In this document: positions 43,347 to 55,182 of the stretch, in pieces
Layout: every line of letters starts with the position of its first letter
Position numbering within the stretch: the stretch's first letter is position 1
DNA from: Anadara kagoshimensis
Taxonomy: Eukaryota > Mollusca > Bivalvia > Arcoida > Arcidae
Length of the DNA: 64,000 nucleotides
Reading direction: 5' to 3'
NCBI GenBank assembly: GCA_021292105.1
Contig: CM037864.1
Location: 8,608,635-8,672,634, forward strand
The notes under the pieces: generated by a model
What the model saw: the letters and a program-made list of their open reading frames with translations, nothing else
Databases searched by the model: none
What the model was told of the DNA's origin: nothing
Program-made: the position numbers and the translations under genes

Positions 43347-44520
43347 ATGGCGGCGTCAGAAGTTCCTGATGCCCAGTGGCCAGTAATCCTTGACCAGAAA
43401 TGTGAGCTTTGTGAAATTTACAACATATCTTATAAGTGTCTTAATTGTGATGAGATGACATGTGATTTTTGTACAAAAGCACACTTGAAAAGCAAAGCAA
43501 CTAAAGACCATAAAATAGTTTGCTTAAAATCAGCTGAGATATATGAAAATATTCATATTGGGAAAAAGTGTCCTACCCATACTAAGGAGGATTTGCTTAT
43601 GTTTTGTAATACCTGCAACTGTCCAGTCTGCAGAGAGAGTGTTACCAGTGGTGTCCATCTTCATCACCCCATGGTTAAAGTGGAAGAGGTTATGGATATT
43701 AAACAAAAACAACTATCAAATATCATCAGACAGACAAACGAAAAGTCCAAAAAATATGAAGATGTAATCAAAACCATTGTCTACAATAAATTAGAATTCT
43801 CCAAGTTCATAGCCAAAAAAATCAAAGAGGTGAAGGCTAGAAATAACCAGCTTAAAAGCAGACTAGAAAAAATGGACTGACTTTTGTGTATATGATGCTG
43901 CTGTCTCTAAATCTGGAGATCTTCTTATGACAGTGTCTCTTGGTAATAAAGTAAAGAAGTTAACAGGAAAAAACACATTTACAAACGTATATTTAGCAGC
44001 AGGTGGCTATTAGGCACAAGGTATAACTATAACAGATACAGGGAATGTACTTGTTGTGTTGTGTAAGGACAATGACAGTAAGATAGTGGAGATAACAACC
44101 AGTGGACGACACATCAGAACAATACAACATGACACAGTGGATAACAAACAACTGTTTGACTACCCCTGGTTTATTTGTACTAACATAAATGGTGACATTA
44201 TAGTTATAGATGATCGTAATGTAGTTGTTGTGAACCAACAAAGACAGAAAAGATTTATATATCAGGGTGAGGGGAGAAAACTGAAGGAACCATTTGATCC
44301 ACGGTATGTAGTCACAGATAAACATGGACATATAATAATCAATGAGTGACAACTCTGTAGTACATGTCTTAGATAAAGATGGGAAGTTTCTACAGTATCT
44401 GATAACACCTGATCAGGGATGTAGTTGGCCGGTGGGAATGGACATAGATAGTTCTGGTAGATTGTGGGTGTGTAATAGGGGAAATGGAAATAATAAAATC
44501 CTCATAATGAAATATGTGTA
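43347..44520 (+). pseudogene. TRIM-like gene copy B, disrupted
   Basis: It is open for 177 codons (to 43880), covering both B-boxes and the start of the coiled coil. Relative to copy A a 503-bp deletion (A positions 35057-35559) then removes the rest of the coiled coil, the linker and the first propeller blades and shifts the frame to an immediate stop. Further lesions are a TAG in the propeller (near 44011) and a 2-bp loss at 44344 that ends the remaining frame. B-box 2 has Ser in place of zinc ligand C98. A one-base loss in the leader creates an out-of-frame ATG at 43342, five bases before the normal start. The residual 177-aa product could still be made, but a full protein cannot. Confidence 0.92.
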
Positions 44521-44620
44521 ACAGAAACAGGGACAAAGTTATAACAACATTCTCTGATCACTTAGGTAATTACACTGTTTATCTGTAACAAGCCACTGGA
44601 AATGGACTTGGATAGTTCTG

Positions 44621-44739
44621 TCATATACCATGTTTTGAATTTAATCATAAAATACATTCAAAAAATGATATGTCACAACATTGTCACATCCCATTTTTTG
44701 AATGTATTTCATGATTAAATTTTAAAAATGGTATAAGAC
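44621..44739. mobile_element. Foldback MITE, unit B
   Basis: This is the same palindromic insertion as at 36300, at the same cassette position and with the same AGTTCTG duplication. Confidence 0.88.
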
Positions 44740-45281
44740 AGTTCTGGTAGGTTGTGGCTGTGTAATACTGGAAATGACACAATTCTTATGACGAATTATG
44801 TGTAACAGAAACGGGGACAAAGTTATAACAACATTCTGTGACCTTTTAGATATTGACATTGTTTTTTTCTGACAGGCCAGTGGGACTGGACTTGGATAGT
44901 TTTGGTAGATTGTGGGTTTATAATACTGGAAATGATAAACTCTTCATAGTGAAATATGTGTAACAGAAACAGGGACAAAGTTATACCAACATTCTGTGAT
45001 CATTTAGATATTGACATTGTTTTTTTCTGACAGGCCAGTGCGATTGGACTTGGATAGTTGTGGTAGATTGTGGGTGTGTAATACTGGAAATGACAAAATT
45101 CTTGTAACTAAATATGTGTAACAGAAACAAGGACCAAGTCATAACAACATTCTGTGATCATTTGGGTAATTACATTGTTTATCTGTGACAGGCCAGTGAG
45201 ATTGGACTTGAATAGTTCTGATAGATTGTGGATGTGTAATACTAGGATTAACAAAATCCTAATAATGAAATATGTTTAACA

Positions 45282-45632
45282 TAGTGAGTGAATGTGTAAT
45301 GGTGTTTAACGTCCCAGTCAAGACTCTTTCACTTATATCGAGACGTCGCCAGCTATAGGCGAAGGTGCAGTAATTTTTCCTGCGCGTTGCGCTGATGGCA
45401 TTATACAGCAGGGTTCTTTAGTGTGCCACTGAGCCCACCGTGACACGGAACCTTGATTATTTTAAGTTCCCATCTGGAAGAACTCTGACTTTTTTTCGTA
45501 ATGCCGAGTGCTTGGCGAAAGAACAGTCACTACCCACTTTCAAGTCTTGGGTCAGACCCGGCCGGGGTTCGAACCCACGACCTTCCACTTACGGAGCGAG
45601 CATTCTACCAACTGAGCTACTGCAGTTGCCTT
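45282..45632 (-). mobile_element. tRNA-headed SINE inside the last cassette, unit B
   Basis: Full-length reverse copy with GGGGTTCGAACCC and CTACCAACTGAGCTACTGCA. It is flanked by TATGTTTAACA (45271-45281) and TATGTGTAACA (45633-45643), a target duplication with one change. It is absent from units A and C, so it marks the B/D lineage. Confidence 0.9.
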
Positions 45633-45785
45633 TATGTGTAACAGAAACAGGGATAAAGTTAAAACAACATTCTGCGATCACTTAAGTGACATTATTTATC
45701 TTTGACAGTCCGGTGCGATAGTTCTGGTAGATTGTGGCTGTATAATGCTCGAAAAACAGGAAAGGGCAAATGCAGCGGCCAAACC

Positions 45786-45833
<48 letters not shown>

Positions 45834-46138
45834 CTGTCTAAAAGCTATTATAATATCAGTAGCGATAGGTCAAGGCGCGTTGAACATTGATTCGACACAT
45901 ATTCGTTAGCTTATTGTAAAACGTTCGACATGCCTGTACTGTATATGATGGTTTACAATGTTTGTCAGTTTGGATTGAATGAGGTAAAAGGAACAATTGA
46001 TTGACACTTCACAAACCAAAAAAAGTTATTTTTCACAGTACAGACCTGTCGAAAGGTTAACACTAAGCTAATGAAAAGGAGTAGACCGCCTAGTAGCCGA
46101 GATAAGGATAACTAGCGACCGAAAAAGCTACCGAGAGA

Positions 46139-46479
46139 GTTGAGTGATGATGTTTAACGTCCCAGTCAAGAATATTTCATTTAAATATCGAAACGTCGCC
46201 AGCTGTAAACGAAGGCGCAGAATTTTTTTCTGTGCGTTGCCCTGATGGCATTATACATCAGGGTTGTTTAGCGTGCCAAGCCTACTGTAACACGGGACCT
46301 TATTTATTTTAAGTTTCCATTCGAAAGAACCGCGACTTTCATTTCGTAATGCCGAGTGCTTGCCGAAAGAACAATCACTACCCACTTTTAAGTTTTGGTC
46401 AGACCCGGTCGGGGTTCGAACCCATTACCTCTCACTTACGGAGTGAGCACTCTACCAACTAGACTACCACAGTGGTAAA
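46139..46479 (-). mobile_element. tRNA-headed SINE, unit B
   Basis: This is the counterpart of 37498. The 11-bp target duplication CTACCGAGAGA is intact at 46128-46138 and 46480-46490. Confidence 0.9.
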
Positions 46480-46490
46480 CTACCGAGAGA

Positions 46491-47780
46491 TAGTTAGCAG
46501 CTGTTGTATAGCTACCTAGATATAGCCAGCGCAATAAGCTGCTCATTCGGCATCAATTCGGCAGCTTAGTGTTAAACTTTAGACAGGACTGTACTGTACT
46601 TTATATCCATGTAATGGATGTATAAATATTTCAAGTGTTTTGTGTAAATATGTAATAAATAAAAAATCTTTCTTGCAAATATTTTTGTTTACTAGCTCAT
46701 ATATAGTTGTAAACAAGTTTTGTCCAGACAATAAACAAATTTTATTCCTCAAATTCTGACAACTTCTTTGAAGATTTTTACAATTATACACCTCCATTAT
46801 TATAGTACATCTTCAATAACTAGAACTTCATCATTTTCAATTTACATTGGTTCGAAAAATCTAAATTATCATTTTGTCTCATTAGTTTTAATTTTCAAAT
46901 TTAAAAGCCTCATACACTTCAAGTTATTGAAGCATCACTGTGCAACAGATAAGTTTTTCTGTTGATTCATGAATTTCTTTGTTGTTGTTGTTCGGATACT
47001 TAAGATATGGAAATGTTTCAGGAAATTGCCGAGATAAAACCTTATGATTGATTAAATTGCATTTTACTTTCCAGTCTAGAATGTTTTACTGATATCGAGA
47101 CGTCACCCACCAGCTATAGGTGACGTAACGAAATTTATTTTTTACCTTTGCCCAGGGGAGGGGGTCTTCAATATGCCAAGTCTGAAGTGACACGGGGCAT
47201 ATGTTTTAAAGGTCTCTTTTAACGGACTCTGAGACAAAAACAAGTCAGCAATTATAAAACGACAGTGATGTGAACACTGGTCACCAGGACGAAGTAGAAG
47301 TAAAGAGGGTAGTTGTGTCATAGAGTTTTATACCCCCGGTTAAGATACTTTCACTTGTATCGAAGCTGTAAGTTAAGGGATGGTTGACATAATTTAATAC
47401 TAATCTCACAAAAACCAGTTAACCTTTTTAAACTAAATTTGGATGTCACGATTGTCGTTTGGTTGGTGTTATACATTCAAGTAGATTAATGTCATTTGCA
47501 TTCTATTGTTATAAAAACAACCAAAATAATCCACGTAATCCCCATGAGCTGTTGGTGTTGAAAAATTTGATATTACAGACTCGAAAAATGGACCAAATGT
47601 GTCATGAAGGATTTAAACCGGAATTTTCGGACCTGTGGAAATCGACTTGAATCTTAATTTACACAGTGTCTTATTTTACAGGTGGACGGGTCTGATTAAC
47701 TACAAATAATTTAACATGGCCTTACTGGGAAAAAAGATAATTAAATGTTGGTATCTAGTGACCACTTGACCAAAAGATGC
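46491..47780. other. Unit B spacer, no gene recognised
   Basis: Homologous to 37850-39130 with about the divergence expected between A and B units. Short frames are not conserved. Confidence 0.6.
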
Positions 47781-47784
47781 CCAA

Positions 47785-48000
47785 GATATGTATGTAGCTC
47801 TATTGGTAGAGCATCAGACTCAAGATCCGAGCGTCGTGAGTTTGAATCCCGACTGGGGCATGTTGGTATGTTACTAAATTCCACTTGCACTGTGTCGGAA
47901 TAATGCAACCTCTGCAACTGTTGTCTCGATGAGCTAGTACCTAAAAGTCGCCCCGGTGTGTACGCTATTACAAAACAGATATACACATAATACACAGTCT
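47785..48000 (+). mobile_element. Third tRNA-headed SINE family, unit B
   Basis: GTAGCTCTATTGGTAGAGCA gives a clean A box and GTGAGTTTGAATCCCGAC a near-consensus B box. A real tRNA is unlikely because the body and tail match the copies at 39135 and 56478. Confidence 0.78.
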
Positions 48001-48699
48001 ATCGTGGTTACATGGAGTATAACATAATTTGACTGACCCTTGCACCGCAGTGAGAGAATTCAAATGTCCCACACAATGTTTCTGTTAACGTAATCGATTA
48101 AAAGATCTTAGTAACCGTTGGAAGCCTTATTCATGAACATCGTTGCTTGTTTGTTAATTGAAATTTCCAGTCAAGATATGTCACTTATATCGAGACGTCA
48201 CAATCTGTAGGTGAAGTGGCATATTGCATTGTGCTTGGAGGGTTCTTTCACGTGCCACGACTGTCTGTTGTGATATGGAACATCGGTTTTTAAGGTCTTT
48301 TCCGAAGTACCCCATGGGTTTCATTCTAAATGTCTTTGGCAAAAGAGAAGTCACTACCTTTGTTTATAGTGCGTCAAGTTTGACCTGGCAGTTTGACCTT
48401 AAATTTGAATATTATGATGGGCTAATACACTGTGTGATTCAGGCAAAGCAGCGCCATCATTAGGTACCATAAACACCTGGTATCCCGTATCGCTACCATC
48501 TAACCTTTTATATCAACTTTAAACGAATATATCTGTTTGAATATTGAAATTAAAGGCCAAACGACCATGTCAAACTTGACGCACTATACACATCCTTTTA
48601 GGGTCACGCATGCAATACTGACATCAAAACTTAATGGTCAAATGGAGACAATTCAAGTAGCAAACATGCACATTGGTTGCGTTTGACAGTGCATAAAAT

Positions 48700-50110
48700 A
48701 TTGACTTATTTTAATGGTAAGGTATGGTTTCAGATATAAAAGTTGGTTTGGCTTGTCCTTGCATAAAATAGATAATTGTTTTTGGTGGTATTGTTTCAGA
48801 TTTGAAAAGTCGGGTTGGTTTGTCCTTGATATTGCGTAAATTATCGAAATTTGGACTGCTTTAATTTTCTCTGGTGGTATTGTTTCAGGTATGGAAAGTT
48901 TGGTTGGTTTGTCCCTGTCTTTGCGTAAAATATGAAAATTTGGAGTGCCTTAATTGTATCATTTGGTGATATTTCAGATATGGCTGGAAAGTTTGGTTGG
49001 CTTGTCTCTGACTTACGGAAATTTGAACTGCCTTAATTGTCCTTGCTATTGCTTAAAATATGGAATTTTGAACTGTCTTAATTATTTTTTGTTGTATTGT
49101 GTCAGGTGAGTTGGGTTGGTTTGTCCTTGTCTTTGCGTAATATACTGAAATTTGAACTGTCGTCATTTTCTTTGGTGGTAATGTTTCAGATAGAAAGTTG
49201 TGTTGGCTTGTGGTGGTGGAAAATGCTATAAATATGGAAAATTGAACTGGCTTAATTTTCTCTGGTGGTATTGTTTCTGATATAAGGTTGGTTGGTTGGT
49301 TGGTTGGTTGAATGTTGCTTAACGTCGCATCAGCAATTTTTCAGCTATTCGCGACGAGAACTATTTAATTAATCTATGAACAATTTTTGTGTATGCATGT
49401 GAAGTGCGAGTGTGTTGTATGGTCTGCCTTGTACTAGCGCGCACTCAGGGCGACTTTACCGTGCTAGCTCACAGAGTCAGTACGCCGCAGACAAGCGTAC
49501 CACTCCCCCAGTCCATTATACTGATACCAGATGAATCAGTAAAGGCCAACGATAAGGAAAATTCACTTTCCCACATGTGGTCCGAGCGGGACTCGAACTC
49601 ACAGCAGTGAGAGACCCTGGATTTGAAGACTGACGTCTTATCCATTAGGCCACCGCGCCCTTTTCTGATATAAGGAAAGTTAGGTCGGCTTGCACTTGAC
49701 TTTGCGTAAAATATGGAAATTTCGACTGCCTTAATTTGTACCAGTTGGTGGTATTTTTAGATATGGCCGGAAAGTTGGATTGGCTCACCCTTGATATTGC
49801 GTAAAATATGGAAATTTGAAGTGTTTTAATTTTCTCTGGTGTTTTAGATAAGGAAAATCGGGTTGACTTGCGGTTGATATTGCTATAAATATTGAAATTT
49901 GAACTGGCTTAATTTTCTCATTGACTTTGCGTACAAAATATGGATTTGAACTGCCTTAATTGTATCAGTTGGTGGTATTGTTTCAGATAAGTAAAGTTGG
50001 CTTGCCTGTCTGATATTGTGTAAAATATAGAAATTTGGACTGTCTTAATGTTATCTTTGGTGGTATTGTTTCAGATATGGATAGTTGGGTTGGCTTATGG
50101 TTGAAATTGC
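48700..50110 (+). repeat. 90-bp minisatellite, unit B, about 12-15 copies
   Basis: The GGTGGTATTGTTTCAGATAT unit seen four times in units A and C is expanded here and more diverged, with a SINE (49288-49661) inserted inside. Confidence 0.85.
49288..49661 (-). mobile_element. Full-length tRNA-Arg-like SINE in the minisatellite
   Basis: The (GGTT)n-tailed reverse copy runs to CCATTAGGCCACCGCGCCC at its head. TTTCTGATATAAGG at 49274-49287 and 49662-49675 is a perfect 14-bp target duplication. It is found only in unit B. Confidence 0.92.
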
Positions 50111-50146
50111 TATATATAACCTTAACTACCCTTTATTTTTCACTAA

Positions 50147-50457
50147 CGGATAAGTCTACAAATCCAGGGTCTATCACCGCTGTGAGTTCGAGCCCGTCTC
50201 AGATCACATGTGGGAAAGTGAAGTTTCCTTGCCGTTGGCTTTTACTGGTTTACATAATACAAGTCTTGTCTGCTGCGTGCTGACTCTGTTAGCTAGCTCT
50301 GGGTGCGTGCTAGTACAAGGTAGACCATGCAAAACACTCGCACTTCACATGCATACACGAACTTGTTCATAAATTAGCCCAATAGAGATTAATAAAAAGT
50401 TCTCGTCGTGAATAGCTGAGGAATTGCTGATGCGACGTTAAGCAACATTCAAACAAC
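50147..50457 (+). mobile_element. tRNA-Arg-like SINE, 5'-truncated, unit B
   Basis: Counterpart of 41793 with several substitutions and a short deletion near its start. Confidence 0.85.
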
Positions 50458-50486
50458 CTTTATTGTTTCAGTAAGATATACAACTG

Positions 50487-50662
50487 TAGTATAGTGTAGT
50501 GGTATGTAAGTCACATTGCAATCATATGACAATCTGCACCAGTTACTACTGACTACTCTTTATCTATCCAGTTATATATAGTGTACTGTAGTGGTATGCA
50601 AGTCACATTGTCATCATGTGACAATCTGCACTAGTTACTACTGACTACCCTTTATCTATCCA
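50487..50662 (+). repeat. Two satellite monomers at unit B/C junction
   Basis: Two consecutive diverged monomers precede CAGACAGGTAGATTGTAC, the start of unit C. A TA microsatellite of about 50 bp follows (50678-50730). Confidence 0.9.
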
Positions 50663-50674
50663 GACAGGTAGATT

Positions 50675-50730
<56 letters not shown>

Positions 50731-51119
50731 TATAATTTACTTCCTTGTTTCATATTACCTGTCCTTTGGTCTGTTCAGGTTTATACTTGTTATTTGAAAT
50801 GCGCCATCTTGAAATGCAACAAGTTTACAACAATTAACAGAAAGAAAAGTTAGGAGTGACTTACTAGTATTAAGAGTTTACAAGGATCCAGAAAAATGGT
50901 TACAGATTTAACAGAGACCTAAACAGACTGCTGATAACTTACAGAAAACGCCTCACAGGTAGGAATAAAAGTTAAAATACATAATGAATGTACATGTATA
51001 TATCACTTAATAGACCACGTCATAGAGAGAGAGAGAGGGGGGGGATTTTTCGCAGATATTTATTTATATCAATATCTTATTATTGCTCAGATCACATCAG
51101 AAAGAGAGCAACTGGAGAT

Positions 51120-51154
<35 letters not shown>

Positions 51155-51206
51155 TCACAGATACATCTCCAGGCAGGTATGATTTAAATACTGTATATTA
51201 GATCAT

Positions 51207-51249
<43 letters not shown>

Positions 51250-52009
51250 AATAGTTATTAAAATAAAAAAGTATTAGACACGTGAAATTCTAACAGGCTA
51301 GTCAGGCCGGGTGGTCCGAAAGGGTATTTAATTATCCACTTAATGATCACAGAATTTCACAGATTACTTTGCAGTATCATCTTTGATTTTATATTCGTCA
51401 ATAATGAAGTTTCATTTTATTTGATACTTTGAATAATGATCGATATTTTAAGTTTCTGGTCTTGCGTACGGTTGACCATCATCCTTACTCGTCAAGGAAA
51501 TATCATGGATCTTTCACACATTAAGTATTGTTGAGTAGCTACATATTTAGTATTGTTGAGCTACTCTTTGGAACAAGAGTGAATTTTTCATTAATTTTGA
51601 ATAACTTTCACTAATGAGAATATCAATAATCTGCAAAAAATAAAAAAAAGTTTAAACAATATGTTTTACTGATATATTGAATTGCTTAATTACCAATCAA
51701 AGTCCAAATCTGTTTAACTATTTACACCTTCCACATGTATAAACAAAATTGAGAATGGAAGGAACATGGAACGTCAAAATATATCCAGGGTAATTTTTGG
51801 ACGACACAGAGACAGCATACTTATCAACAACATTCTGATGACGACCATAAAACTTTAAGGGTCTTGATCGATAACCCTGGGCTTGCATAATCCTGCCTAA
51901 TTGATGTCAGAGTTTAAGTCAAGTAAAAGCTATTTCAACTCCCTTAAGACATGGTCTTGTGAATTATAACTATTTTTCTTCTTCTTTTTTTAGAAATATC
52001 CCTATCGGA
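50663..52009 (+). promoter_or_regulatory. Upstream region of TRIM-like gene C
   Basis: The first 700 bp differ clearly from unit A, with a long TA run, a GGGGGGG run and the 51278 repeat segment. From about 51400 the region follows A closely (AGTATTGTTGAGTAGCTACA twice in tandem). The acceptor tract TTTTTCTTCTTCTTTTTTTAG ends at about 51993 and the leader continues to the ATG at 52010. No promoter motif is convincing. Confidence 0.5.
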
Positions 52010-53683
52010 ATGGCGGCGTCAGAAGTTCCTGATGCCCAGTGGCCAGTAATCCTTGACCAGAAATGTGAGCTTTGTGAAATTAACAACATATCTTATAAGT
52101 GTCTCAATTGTGATGAGATGACATGTGATTTTTGTACAAAAGCACACTTGAAAAGCAAAGCAACTAAAGACCATAAAGTAGTTTGCTTAAAATCAGCTGA
52201 GATATATGAAAATATTCAAATTGGGAAAAAATGCCCTACCCATACTAAGGAGGATTTGCTTATGTTTTGTAATACCTGTAATTGTCCAGTCTGCAGAGAG
52301 TGTGTTACCAGTGGTGTCCATCTTCATCACCCCATGGTTAAAGTGGAAGAGGTTATAGATATCAAACAAAAACAACTATCAAATATCATCAGACAGACAA
52401 ACGAAAAGTCCAAAAAATATGAAGATGTAATCAAAACCATTGTCTACAATAAATTAGAATTCTCCGAGTTTATAACCAAAAAAATCAAGGAGGTGAAGGC
52501 TAGAAATAACCAGCTTAAAAGCAGACTAGACAAAATGGAATCTGACATCATCCAACAGTTACAAAATATAGACAAGGAGAATAAGAAAGCTATGACTGAG
52601 TTGGAAGAAAGGTTACAAGGAGAAATGGCCGATATTAATCAACTGATACAACAGTGTGAGCGGAAAGAGAGAGACAGGAATATAGAGATGGTAAAGTTTA
52701 TGACAGATGTAACACAAAGATTAGATAAATACAGACCATGTGATCCACCAGACCCAGTAAGTCCACCAGACCTGATAACCAGGCCTGTGGATGATCAAGA
52801 ACTTAAAGATATGTTTGGCCAACTTGATTTGAAGACCAAACCAGCAGCCAATGCACCATTAACGCAAGGCAATCAAATCCCATCACACAGTTCTGTTGTA
52901 GATGCTAAGATAGTTTCCAGTTTTACTCGTAATACGACTCGTGTAGTAACAACAGATAATGACCAGGCTTGGTTATGGAACTGGAGTGGTAGAGATATAT
53001 CACTGGTGACATCAGATGGTAAAGTTATACAGAACATCAATACTGACTTTGATGCGTATGACGCTGCTGTCACGAAATGTGGGGATCTCCTTGTGACAGT
53101 GTTCGGTGGTAGCGAAGTAAAGAAGTTAACAAGAAATAACACATTTACAGACGTATATATAGCAGCAGGCGGCTATGGGGCACGAGGTATCACTGTAACA
53201 GATACAGGGAATGTACTTGTTGTGTTGTATAAGTACAATTACAGAAAGATAGTGGAGATAACAACCAGTGGACAACACATCAGGACAATACAGCATTACA
53301 CAGTGGATAACAAACAATTGTTTGACAGCCCCTTGTTTATCTGTACTAACATAAATGGTGACATTATAGTTATAGATGATGGTAAAGTAGTAGTTGTTAA
53401 CCAACAGGGACAGAAGAGATTTATATATCAGGGTGAGGGAGGAAAACTGAAGGAACCATTTGCTCCAAAGTATACAGTCACAGATAAACATGGACATATA
53501 ATAATCAGTGACTATTACAACTCTGTAGTACATGTCTTAGATAGAGATGGGAAGTTTCTACAGTATCTGATAACACCTGAACAGGGGTGTAACGAGCCAA
53601 GGGGAATGGACATAGATAGTTCTGGTAGATTGTGGGTGTGTAATACTGGAAATAACAAAACCTTCATAATGAAATATGTGTAA
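52010..53683 (+). CDS. TRIM-like B-box/coiled-coil/beta-propeller protein, copy C
   Basis: The product is 557 aa, collinear with copy A and without gaps. The frame stays open 17 codons further upstream (to 51959), but that stretch is the poly-T acceptor of the preceding intron, so the ATG at 52010 (MAASEVPDAQ), equivalent to A's start, is preferred. Both B-boxes keep all zinc ligands, including C98. The coiled coil and linker are as in A. About 42 of 265 propeller residues differ from A, clustered in loops: VFGGSEV for VHDGNKV, LYKYNYR for LWDYNDR, SDYYNSV for SDSDNSV. Only about 5 of the first 290 differ. The gene is therefore an older paralogue of A, although the sequence after its stop codon is nearly identical to A's. 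Confidence 0.93.
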   Translation: MAASEVPDAQWPVILDQKCELCEINNISYKCLNCDEMTCDFCTKAHLKSKATKDHKVVCLKSAEIYENIQIGKKCPTHTKEDLLMFCNTCNCPVCRECVTSGVHLHHPMVKVEEVIDIKQKQLSNIIRQTNEKSKKYEDVIKTIVYNKLEFSEFITKKIKEVKARNNQLKSRLDKMESDIIQQLQNIDKENKKAMTELEERLQGEMADINQLIQQCERKERDRNIEMVKFMTDVTQRLDKYRPCDPPDPVSPPDLITRPVDDQELKDMFGQLDLKTKPAANAPLTQGNQIPSHSSVVDAKIVSSFTRNTTRVVTTDNDQAWLWNWSGRDISLVTSDGKVIQNINTDFDAYDAAVTKCGDLLVTVFGGSEVKKLTRNNTFTDVYIAAGGYGARGITVTDTGNVLVVLYKYNYRKIVEITTSGQHIRTIQHYTVDNKQLFDSPLFICTNINGDIIVIDDGKVVVVNQQGQKRFIYQGEGGKLKEPFAPKYTVTDKHGHIIISDYYNSVVHVLDRDGKFLQYLITPEQGCNEPRGMDIDSSGRLWVCNTGNNKTFIMKYV

Positions 53684-54460
53684 CAGAAACAGGGACAAAG
53701 TTATAACAACATTCTGTGATCAATTAGGTAATGACATTGTTTATCTGTAACAGGCCACTGGGAATGGACTTGGATAGTTCTGTCATATACCATTTTTTGA
53801 ATTTAATCATAAAATACATTCAAAAAATGATATGTGACAATATTGTCACATACCATTTTTTGAATGTATTTTATGATTAAATTAAAAAATGGTATAAGAC
53901 AGTTCTGGTAGGTTGTGGCTGTGTAATACTGGCAATTTCAAAATTCTTATAATTAAATATGTGTAACAGAAACAGGGACAAAGTTATAACAACATTCTGT
54001 GACCTTTTAGATATTAACATTGTTTACTTCTGACAGGCCAGTGGGACTGGACTTGGATAGTTCTGGTAGATTATAGGTGTGTAATTCTGGAAATAACAAA
54101 AACCTTATAGTGAAATACAATGTATGTGTAACAGAAACAGGGACACAGTTGAAATAACACACTGTGATCAATTAGATAATGCCATTGTTAATCTGTGACG
54201 GGCCAGTGGGACTGGACTTGGATAGTTCTGGTAGATTGTGGCTGTGTAATACTGGAAATAACAAAATCCTCATAGTGAAATATGTGTAACAGAAACAGGG
54301 ACAAAGTTATAACTACATTCTATGATCATTTAGGTTATGAGATTGTTTATCTGTGACAGGCCAGTGCGATTGGACTTGGATAGTTCTGGTAGATTATAAG
54401 TGTGTAATGCTGGAAAAAACGAAAATGAAAAACAGGAAAAGGACAAATGCAGCGGCCAAA
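53684..54460 (+). repeat. Tandem 3'-end cassettes of gene C (four)
   Basis: The row is as in unit A, but one cassette of about 157 bp is missing: cassette 2 here starts like A's cassette 2 and ends like A's cassette 3 (GTAGATTATAGGTGTG). The others match A closely. Confidence 0.85.
53783..53900. mobile_element. Foldback MITE, unit C
   Basis: Same palindromic insertion and position as 36300, with AGTTCTG on both sides. Confidence 0.88.
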
Positions 54461-54464
54461 CCGT

Positions 54465-54529
<65 letters not shown>

Positions 54530-54840
54530 GCTGTCTAAAAGCTATTATAATATAGGTAGCGATAGGTCAAGGCGCGTTGAACATTGATTGGGCACACATT
54601 CGTTAGCTTATTGTAAAACGTTCGACATGCCTGTACTGTATATGATGTGCGATTTTGGTTTACAATGTTTATGCCAGTGTGGATTGAATGAGGTAAAAGG
54701 AACAATTGATTGACACTTCACAAACTAAAAAATTTATTTTTCACAGTACAGACCTGTCGAAAGCTTAACACTAAGCTGATGAAAAGGAGTAGACCGCCTA
54801 GTAGCCGAGATAAGGATAGTGACCGAAACAGCTGCTGAGA

Positions 54841-55182
54841 GAGTTGAGTGATGGTGTTTAACGTCCCAGTCCAGAATATTTCACTTAAATATCGAAACGT
54901 CGCCAGCTGTAAACGAAGGCGCAGAATTTTTTCCTGTGCGTTGCGCTGATGGCATTATACATCAGGGTTCTTTAGCGTGTCAAACCTACTATAACACGGA
55001 GCCTCATTTATTTTAAGTTTCCATCCGAAATATCCGCGACTTTCATTTCGTAATGCCGAGTGCTTGCCAAAAGAACAATCACTTAACACGTTCAAGTATT
55101 GGGTCTGACCCGGTCGGGGTTCGAACCCATTACCTCTCACTTACGGAGCGAGCACTCTACCAACTGAACTACCATAGTGGTT
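54841..55182 (-). mobile_element. tRNA-headed SINE, unit C
   Basis: Near-identical counterpart of 37498-37840. Confidence 0.88.

Larger units (their letters stand above)
44521..45785 (+). repeat. Tandem 3'-end cassettes of copy B, with SINE insertion
   Basis: Cassette 1 (near 44590-44803) holds the foldback MITE. Cassettes at about 44872-44961, 45029-45121 and 45188-45279 are all open to a final stop and encode RPVGLDLDSFGRLW-like ends. A fifth is split by the SINE at 45282-45632 and is truncated before the GA run. The acceptor-like lead GTTTTTTTCTGACAG is strongest here. Confidence 0.85.

Noticed and set aside
51959..52009. 17-codon N-terminal extension of TRIM-like gene C
   Set aside because: It translates the poly-T splice acceptor and leader; the other copies do not keep it, and the ATG at 52010 matches their start.
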